A stretch of DNA of 12,765 nt from CAZSNT01 sp964607765 (GTDB taxonomy: Bacteria > Verrucomicrobiota > Lentisphaeria > Oligosphaerales > JABHEG01). The stretch spans positions 1 to 12,765 of the forward strand of contig CAZSNT010000233.1 of assembly GCA_964607765.1 (NCBI GenBank), read 5' to 3'. The translations under genes and the position numbers were made by a program. Numbering within the stretch: position 1 is the first letter of the stretch; each line of letters opens with the position of its first letter. Of this stretch, positions 1 to 6,600 are shown one piece after another. The notes under the pieces were generated by a model. That model searched no databases and was not told where the DNA came from. It saw only the letters and a list, made by a program, of their open reading frames with translations.

Positions 1-50
1 GATTAGGGTCGGAACACCTTGATCTTTCGCCTTGATCTTTCGCCCTAATC
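1..50. repeat. 13-bp tandem repeat inside an 8-bp inverted repeat
   Basis: CCTTGATCTTTCG occurs twice, back to back, at 17-29 and 30-42 with no mismatch. The pair is bracketed by GATTAGGG at 1-8 and its exact reverse complement CCCTAATC at 43-50. The whole unit looks like a small discrete intergenic element rather than chance. It may continue to the left of the window. I see no coding sequence in it and no function can be assigned. Confidence 0.75.
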
Positions 51-83
51 TCCAACGGCCGCTTAATTCAATGACATTGAGTG

Positions 84-96
84 TTCAGTGTTCAGG
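84..96. repeat. short TTCAGTG heptamer tract
   Basis: One full TTCAGTG unit (84-90) is followed by a partial one (91-96) and then GGCC. The tract at 12299-12346 ends the same way (TTCGGTG, TTCGGG, CC), so both look like the same heptamer family in the same orientation, this one much shorter. Confidence 0.6.
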
Positions 97-113
97 CCGA
101 TGGTGCCTTGACT

Positions 114-155
114 GACAACGGACTGCGGACAACGGACAACGAATAACGGACAACG
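114..155 (+). repeat. GACAACG heptamer repeat in the ddl leader
   Basis: Six consecutive heptamers run from 114 to 155: GACAACG, GACTGCG, GACAACG, GACAACG, AATAACG, GACAACG. The tract stops five bases before the ddl start codon, so it occupies the place where a ribosome binding site would normally be. Rephased, the unit is CGGACAA, close to the CGAACAC unit read on the minus strand of the tract at 12299-12346. Heptamer slippage is the likely origin; any regulatory role is inference. Confidence 0.8.
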
Positions 156-160
156 AACCA

Positions 161-1261
161 ATGCCCAAAACACAACTGTGCATCCTCTGCGGCGGCCGCT
201 CGGTCGAGCATGAGGTCTCGCTCCAGTCAGCGCGCAACGTCGTGAGTGCGGCTGACCGGGAGCAGTTTGACACCACCCTTGTCGGGATCAGCAAGGTGGG
301 GCAGTGGCATCTGTACGATCCAGACGACTTCCTGATTAACCCGGATGATCCTGAGGGCATCGCGTTGGGGACGGCCGGACCGGAGGTGGGGCTGGTCTTC
401 TCGGACAGCGACGGCCGGCTGGTGACGACCGGTGGTGGACCGTCGCGTCAGATTGCGGTCGATGTTGCGTTCCCCGTTCTGCACGGATCGTTCGGGGAGG
501 ACGGCGCGATCCAAGGCGCTTTTGACATGGCCGGGATCCCCTATGTGGGCTGCGACGTCGCGGGTTCGGCAGTGTGCATGGGCAAGGACCTTGCCAAGGC
601 GTTGCTGCTCCAGGCCGGTGTCCCGGTTGCGGACGCCGTGGTGGTTGACGCTGTTGACCTGGGCAGTTTCGATCCGGGTGCGGCTGTTGAGCGTCTGGGG
701 TTGCCGCTGTTCGTCAAGCCGGCGAAGGCCGGCTCGTCGGTTGGCATCACCAAGGTGACGCGGGAAGCCGATCTGGTGTGCGCGGTTGAGACGGCATTGC
801 GCTACGACACCACCGCGTTGGTCGAGCAGTTTGTCGAGGGTCGGGAATTGGAGTGCGCCGTTCTGGGCAACTGGCAGCCGCGGGCGTCGGTCATCGGGGA
901 GGTCGTGTCCCAGGACTTCTACTCGTACGAGGCCAAGTACTTGAACGACGACCTGGCAAAGCTCCAGGCGCCGGCCCAACTGGCCCCGGAGACCACGGCG
1001 CGTTTCCAGGACGTGGCCGTGCGCAGTTTCAGCGCCTTGCGTTGCTGTGGCATGGCGCGCGTCGACGGGTTCCTGACACCGGCCGGCCGGATCGTGATCA
1101 ACGAGATCAACACCATCCCGGGTTTCACCAACATCAGCATGTACCCCCGGCTCTGGCAGCTGTCTGGACTGTCTTACGCAGAGCTGATATCCGAGCTCAT
1201 CCGGCTCGCCCTCGAACGCGCTTCCGAGCGCGACGCGCTGCTGACCGAGTTCTCTCTCTGA
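161..1261 (+). CDS. ddl: D-alanine--D-alanine ligase
   Basis: ATP-grasp ligase that joins two D-alanines in the cytoplasm, using ATP, to make the dipeptide added to UDP-MurNAc-tripeptide in peptidoglycan synthesis. The 366-aa length fits the family. Seen in order: the N-terminal motif EHEVSLQSARNV; the GSFGEDGAIQG loop; the ATP-grasp segment LFVKPAKAGSSVGI with the catalytic-loop serine in GSSVG (191-195); the omega-loop YSYEAKY, where K259-Y260 correspond to Lys215-Tyr216 of E. coli DdlB; and the metal-binding NEINTIPGFT near the end. The Tyr rather than Phe at 260 argues for D-Ala-D-Ala and against D-Ala-D-lactate specificity. The ATG at 161 is the only plausible start; no upstream ATG, GTG or TTG is available in frame after the TGA at 113. 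No good Shine-Dalgarno sequence precedes it; a heptamer tract does. It stands alone on the plus strand, convergent with the gene at 1422-2726. Confidence 0.97.
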   Translation: MPKTQLCILCGGRSVEHEVSLQSARNVVSAADREQFDTTLVGISKVGQWHLYDPDDFLINPDDPEGIALGTAGPEVGLVFSDSDGRLVTTGGGPSRQIAVDVAFPVLHGSFGEDGAIQGAFDMAGIPYVGCDVAGSAVCMGKDLAKALLLQAGVPVADAVVVDAVDLGSFDPGAAVERLGLPLFVKPAKAGSSVGITKVTREADLVCAVETALRYDTTALVEQFVEGRELECAVLGNWQPRASVIGEVVSQDFYSYEAKYLNDDLAKLQAPAQLAPETTARFQDVAVRSFSALRCCGMARVDGFLTPAGRIVINEINTIPGFTNISMYPRLWQLSGLSYAELISELIRLALERASERDALLTEFSL

Positions 1262-1421
1262 GACCGCTCCGGGTTGTCTGTCGTAGGAAGGCAGAGCCGT
1301 TGATTTTCCCTGATGCTCTGGCTGTGCCGCGCCGTCGCTGTCCTGGCCGATAGCCTTCCCGCGTTCCGGCGTTGCTCCGTCTGCGGATGCCAGCCGACTG
1401 CAACCTGGGTTGAGGTCGCTG

Positions 1422-2726
1422 CTACGGCACTGTGGGGGGTGGCCTGCCAAACACTTTGCTGAATCTGTCGACGTAGTCTTGTTCCGTCAGGTTCGGGGGA
1501 AGCAGGTTTCGGATGTGTGCAGCATGCACGCGCGTTCTCCTGAATCTCCATGCCACATGGGTCACAGCAACCCCCGCCTTCGCTATCCAACCGACAGCCG
1601 GCGCCAGTGAGAGGAGAAGCGGGATTTCTGTCGACGGATTGTCCGCAATCACAGGCTTCCTCCGAGGGGAAACTAGACAAGCGTCACGCCTGAGTTCAGA
1701 CAGAAAGGTCCTCTGGTCGTGATGGCCAAGGTACTTGCGTACAAGCGCATCCAATGATCGACGCAATCTGCTCGCTTCGTTCGTGGCCGATAGCTCAAGA
1801 GCCCAACCCAGCAGATCAACTCTCCGTCGCGCCCCTGCGGGCAAGTGCGCCAGAACGTACTTGAGAGGCAATGGCAGGTACGGCTGATTGCCCCGGCTGG
1901 CCTCTTCCCGGTTGAACCACGCCGACTGGATCTGAGCATCAATCTTGTCTTCCGCTTCCAAGGGACTTACCTCGTCCTCGTCCGGTCGAAGCGCCACAGC
2001 CAGAAGGGCAGAACGTGTTGCCGTCGGGGCATAGAACACTTGGTCGCTTCTGACCTCGAGGGCCTCAGCCAACTGCTGGTTCCTCTCTAGGGCGAGCTCT
2101 GCTCTGAAGTGAGCAAACAGCAACTGAAGCACGTCACAAGCGGGGCCTTCCGCTAGGCTTCTAACAGCATATTTGAGCTGACGTCTCGCGTTTTCGTCCT
2201 TCAGAGCAGCCCACATGAACCTACGTCCTGCTATCTGCCTGTCCGTGAGAATGGCATCAATGTTCGACGGGGGGCTCTTCTCCCGCAGAGCTGGAATGAA
2301 GACTGCTTTGAATGAGTCGCAGACTCTCCCGGAGGAAGGTATCTGTCTGGACAAACGGATCTGCTTGCAGAGACCGCTCCGTTCCTCGGAAATTCGCAGG
2401 GCGTTGATCGACACTTTGCCCACAGCACTCTGAACGAATCTGGTCTCGTCTTTTTGCGCCAGACAGGATGGCTCCAGTCTTGGGTAGAAACAACGGCGGG
2501 CCTGCACGGACAGGTGTTTCTTTACTTCCTCCCTCGCCGCTTCCAGACTCTCGGCCTGTCTTCCGTAGACGGCGCCGTCGTAGTGCACCTTCTCTCGACA
2601 GAGCAAGTGGCAGAGGAGGTCGATTGCCTCGATGAGTTTAGAATCGTCGGCAACAACATCGGCGCCCGGCTGGAAGGCGGTCAGCCCGGTCAAGAGGTGG
2701 CCGGTGTCGAGCTGAACATGGTCCAT
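1422..2726 (-). CDS. hypothetical protein, atypical base composition
   Basis: Not recognised. The 434-aa product starts at an ATG with a run GGGGG (2734-2738) 7 nt upstream as the probable ribosome binding site, which supports this being a real gene. It looks mostly helical and charged, with no signal peptide. Near the middle is a stretch pairing a helix with LAEALEVRSDQVFYAPTATR, resembling a pattern seen in other uncharacterised proteins. A hydrophobic segment at about 368-393 (from IPLLLSLAPAVGWIAKAG) could be a membrane helix, followed by an Arg-rich patch. Sampled lines are 55-57% G+C, clearly below the neighbouring genes, which suggests recent acquisition. It lies 133 nt downstream of the envelope operon in the same direction, but the spacing and composition suggest a separate unit. 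No function is proposed. Confidence 0.7.
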   Translation of the reverse strand: MDHVQLDTGHLLTGLTAFQPGADVVADDSKLIEAIDLLCHLLCREKVHYDGAVYGRQAESLEAAREEVKKHLSVQARRCFYPRLEPSCLAQKDETRFVQSAVGKVSINALRISEERSGLCKQIRLSRQIPSSGRVCDSFKAVFIPALREKSPPSNIDAILTDRQIAGRRFMWAALKDENARRQLKYAVRSLAEGPACDVLQLLFAHFRAELALERNQQLAEALEVRSDQVFYAPTATRSALLAVALRPDEDEVSPLEAEDKIDAQIQSAWFNREEASRGNQPYLPLPLKYVLAHLPAGARRRVDLLGWALELSATNEASRLRRSLDALVRKYLGHHDQRTFLSELRRDACLVSPRRKPVIADNPSTEIPLLLSLAPAVGWIAKAGVAVTHVAWRFRRTRVHAAHIRNLLPPNLTEQDYVDRFSKVFGRPPPTVP

Positions 2727-2733
2727 GGATCTT

Positions 2734-2738
2734 CCCCC
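2734..2738 (-). promoter_or_regulatory. probable ribosome binding site of the 434-aa gene
   Basis: On the minus strand GGGGGAAG lies just before the ATG at 2726, with 7 nt between GGGGG and the start codon. It is purine-rich but not a perfect AGGAGG match. Confidence 0.45.
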
Positions 2739-2859
2739 AAGTTACGTGACTGCGGTTTCGAGCAGCGGAGGGAACATATGCCGCTACCCATGCCCGTCAA
2801 GTAGTCGTCTGTGCCGGGGGGCGACTCCACGGAGGCTTCGGTTCTGTCTCAGACGGCTT

Positions 2860-3660
2860 TCAATACCGGCCGTCAGCGGGCCGCGCGTGCATGGGCGACA
2901 GGGGCTTGATCTCCACCTGTTCGGCGAGGACCAGGCGGAAGCCGATTGAATGGTCCCGGGTTGGCGGCAGACAGAAGCGGCGATATGAACAGCGCAGCAC
3001 GTCCGGGTGCGAGCACAGCCACGCCGCCCCCCGCACTACCCGCGAGGAACCTTCGCCTTCCAGCGTCCATTCCCACACGTTGCCCCCAACCCCGAACAGG
3101 CCCCAGGCGTTCTCGCCACTGCTCTCAACCGGGCACGTGACCGGGTAGCCGTCATCGTAGCCCTCAATGACCGACCAGCCGCAGAGCCGTGCCTGCACAT
3201 CGGCGTAGTTCCCTTGAGTAGGCGGCCAGTTCTCTCCCCACGGATAGCGTCGCCCGTCTCCGCACCGGCAGAAGGCAGTCCACTCCACGGCGGTCGGCAG
3301 ACGGTAGGCGAACCCCGACGGCAGCCTGCCCGCAGAGGCTTCGCGTTCGGTGAGCCAGTCGGCGTACGCACAGGCGTCGCCGAAACTCACCTGCACAACC
3401 GGGCGCCGGTCACCATCCATGCTGTGCCCTCTGTACGCACCACTGCTGTGGTCAGGCACGACGCAGCGGTACTCGGCGTTGGTCACGGGGTACCGACCGG
3501 TCCAGATCGAGAGCGACGGCAACCACACCAGGCGCAGTTCGACGCCCGGTACGTCCCAGTCGCTGCCACGGACGGGGCCGGGAGTGCCGGCGGGCGCGGC
3601 TGCGGAGTCCGCAACCGGTCCCTTGGCGTTCCTCTCCGCCGTTGTGTCGGGATTGTCCAC
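2860..3660 (-). CDS. SUMF1/formylglycine-generating-enzyme-fold protein
   Basis: 266-aa protein with the C-type-lectin-like FGE-sulfatase fold. Seen: TGRYPVTNAEYR, PVVQVSFGDACAYADWL, FAYRLPTAVEW, RYPWGE, GLFGVGGNVWEW, RVVRGAAWLC and the closing SIGFRLV, all hallmarks of this family. True FGE converts a sulfatase cysteine to formylglycine through two copper-binding cysteines spaced CxxxxC. Here C216 sits where the first one would be, but the next cysteine is C224, giving Cx7C, so catalysis is doubtful. No sulfatase gene is in the window. The start is a GTG 15 nt after the stop of the giant gene and in the same frame; GGAA lies 6 nt before it. The first 35 residues are Ala/Pro-rich and linker-like, with no signal peptide. 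It is the last gene of the operon. The fold is well supported; the function is not. Confidence 0.9.
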   Translation of the reverse strand: MDNPDTTAERNAKGPVADSAAAPAGTPGPVRGSDWDVPGVELRLVWLPSLSIWTGRYPVTNAEYRCVVPDHSSGAYRGHSMDGDRRPVVQVSFGDACAYADWLTEREASAGRLPSGFAYRLPTAVEWTAFCRCGDGRRYPWGENWPPTQGNYADVQARLCGWSVIEGYDDGYPVTCPVESSGENAWGLFGVGGNVWEWTLEGEGSSRVVRGAAWLCSHPDVLRCSYRRFCLPPTRDHSIGFRLVLAEQVEIKPLSPMHARPADGRY

Positions 3661-3675
3661 GGCGTTCCGATTCCC

Positions 3676-6600
3676 TCACTGTGGGCCGGCGATGATCTCG
3701 ACGCCGCAGAGAATCGGCTTCAGGCCGCCTTCAGGCGATGCAGGCTCCAAGGCGATCTCGAGTGTGTCCTGGACTTGGATCCCACTGAACGTTCGAATGA
3801 CTGTCCTGCGCGGTCCGCCGGCCTCTTGTACGACATCGAACTGTGCCAGCACCGTGTCGCCCTGCAGCTTGACATTGAACACGCGGTCGCCGGCCGAAAC
3901 GCTCTCCACAGGCTCGGCAAAACACAACGCCACACTGTACGGCCTGGCGAGCGCTTCCTCGTCACTGTTCAGCGTCACGGTGAGCTGTTCCAGGCCCTCC
4001 ACGCCGGACGCTGAGACCCACCGCAGCCGCCCGTCCACCACACGCGAGGAGTGGTTGCGGAACCAGTCGACGGTGTCCGGCGCTGTCGTTACGGGCAGGT
4101 CCGGGGAGGGTCCGCCGACGCTGGGGCAGTCGAGCCAGAGCGTGCCGTTCTCCGACAGCCGGTCACCGGGCGCTCCGAGGTTCAGCCCGACGCAACGAAC
4201 AGGGCGTTCGGACTCGCGCAGGTCGTTGAACGTCCACACCTCAACGTCGGGACTCGGGACGAACGCGAGGGATGTCTGGTTCTGATACGAGCAGGTGCAG
4301 GTCCGTGTGTAATCCGGTGCGCTGAGCACGCCATCAGCCACGATCAGATTCGGCGAGCAGCCGGACTTGAAGCCGCCTAGGTTGGCCGTGCCGCCCAGAC
4401 GCTCCAGATCCAGGAATCCGGCTGCCGCGGAGCGGAACGTCAGCAAGTGTGTGCTGCCTACAGCCGTGTTGCAGCCGTAGGTGCGTTTGTAAGCCCACGC
4501 AATGGGTTCGCCGGTCAACGGGTGTGTGCGCGTGACCGGGCGCCCTGTCTCCAGGTCGAACGCTACGCCCTGGGCAATGATCATGTTGCCGTGCAGCAGG
4601 CAGGGGCCGGAATAGGAGTCGGACATGTTCTGCCAGAGCACGGTGCCGTCACGGCCGCGGTACGCTACCAGGCCCTTGCCCACCTCGTCGCGGGCGCGGT
4701 CCCTGGCGCGACTGCCTGCCTGCAGCAGCAGATCGTGCTGCTTGGAGTAGCCCAGCCAGGTGCCGAACACGTCCGTGTCCTTGCGCCACAGTACGTTGCC
4801 GCTGAGCGCGTCGAGAGCGATCAGGGCAGGGCGCTCAACGAACGGGTAGCCGCGCCGTGCAAGCAGCGCCTGCTGCTGCGGGCTGAGTGTATCGATGCAG
4901 AAGATCTTCCCTGCGCCCATGACAATGGCGTTGTGGCGGAACCCATACTGTGCCGTGCGTGACCAGAGCCGCTTGCCGGTGTGCCGGTCGAAGACAACGA
5001 GCCGGCGGCTGGTCGAGGCGTAGTCTGCGGGCACAGTTGCCTCGTCGATGGCTGCAGCTGCAGACACCTGCTGCTTCACGGTCCGCGTCGTCGCCTCCGG
5101 CGCGACTGACTCGGCCAGCAGCAGGAACGGATCAAGGCTGAAGTCGCTACTGCTCAGTGACCGGTTGTGCCCCTCGAGCGCCAGCACGTTCCGCCCCGTA
5201 CGCAGCAGGCCCACAGCGTTGGCCAGGCGGAAGTCCTGGTACTGCCCGCCTGCTTCGTGGCTCTGCACGCCGCGCGCGGTAGCCGCGGCGCCCGTTCGCA
5301 CGCCCTGTCTGAGTACTTCCTTGCCGTTGAGGTAGGCGATGAACGCGTCGTCGAATCGGATCTTGAGGGTGACGTGTGCAATCTTGTCCGTCGTGTCCAG
5401 AGTGAATCCGTGCCGGGCGTAGACGGCGGTGTAGCTGCCGCGCATGTCGGCGAGCACGGTTGCGTCATCGTTGTCGCCGTAGCCGAAACCGGCCTCGCCC
5501 ACGGGCCACTCCCGGTCATCGAAGCCGTGAGTTGTCCAAGCCGGGGCGGGATGTCGTCCGGCCAGGTAGCGCCAGGTTGCGCCCCGGGCGATGGCCGTCC
5601 GCGACGGCCCCGGCTCCGGCTGGCTCGTCGCTGTCTCCGGCCGTGCGCTCGCGCGCTTGGCGTTGGCCAGGCGAATGGGGTTCAGAGCTGCGACCAGCAG
5701 ATCGGCCTCCGCGGCAATGAAGCCCCACCGAGTCGTGCCCTCAGTGTCCGGCCCGGCGGCGCTGAACGTTCTCAGCGTCGAGCCGGTCGCGGGATCGAGG
5801 GCCATGCAGGAGCGGGGCGTTGCCACGTACACCGCATCCGGCATACTGACATAGTTGCTGCCGATTTCATTCGCTCCCGGCTGGTGCGCCGTAGAGTCGT
5901 AGTACCGGCCGAAGTCGGGCAAAGCCCGTTCCCACAGCAGCCGCCCCGTGTAAACATCGACGGCGCGCAACAGGTTGCGCCCTTCAATGAACAGCCGGCC
6001 GCCCACGACGTGAGGGGAGGGACCGTGCCCGTGCCGAGGCAAGATTGGGTCGTTCGGCGGGCCGCCGAACCAAAGCAGACCGAGCGGGGCACGCACGAGA
6101 TCGTCTTCGGACACCACCGTGTTGCCGGCATCCGCATTCTGGTGCGTCCAACTCCCGGCGCCCGGGAGTCGCCCCGCACGACGCACAACGTGCGCGTCTC
6201 CCACTGTCAGCAACTCCGCCCGCCTGTGCGTGTTGGCGGCTGCCCAGCTTTGCAGCTCGGTCCGGGCCGCGTCAACGCCCCACAGGCACAGCAGGCCGCC
6301 GTACGGACGCAGCGTGGGGAACACGCGGTCCAGCAGCGCACGCAGGTCGCGTGGCGCACGTCCGAACGGTTCCTCCAGCGCGATAAGCGATGCCATGTAG
6401 GGGGGTAGCGCGCAGGAGAGAGGGTCGGCGTGGATCCCGACTATCCTGCGTCCGTAGAGCCCGGCTGCATCCATGCGCCGTCGGAACCCCTGCAGGCGCT
6501 GAGCGTCCGGCTCCACCACAATCACGTGACAATCGCTTTGCCGCAGCAGCTCTGCGGCCAGTCGTCCCGTGCCGAGACCAAGCAGGACACAGTATCCCTT

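Noticed and set aside
161..1261. Vancomycin-resistance type D-Ala-D-lactate ligase
   Set aside because: Tyr260 of the omega-loop is kept, as in D-Ala-D-Ala ligases, and no van regulatory or vanH/vanX-type genes are nearby.
1292..1320. Terminator after ddl (CAGAGC ... GCTCTG)
   Set aside because: A 6-bp stem with a 17-base loop and no T-run is too weak.
227..1450. A 407-codon frame on the minus strand opposite ddl
   Set aside because: Opposite strand of an unmistakable Ddl; the translation is low-complexity and has no recognisable motif.
2860..3100. Diversity-generating retroelement target, since FGE-fold proteins ending in IGFR motifs are known targets
   Set aside because: No reverse transcriptase and no template repeat of the 3' end is present in the window.
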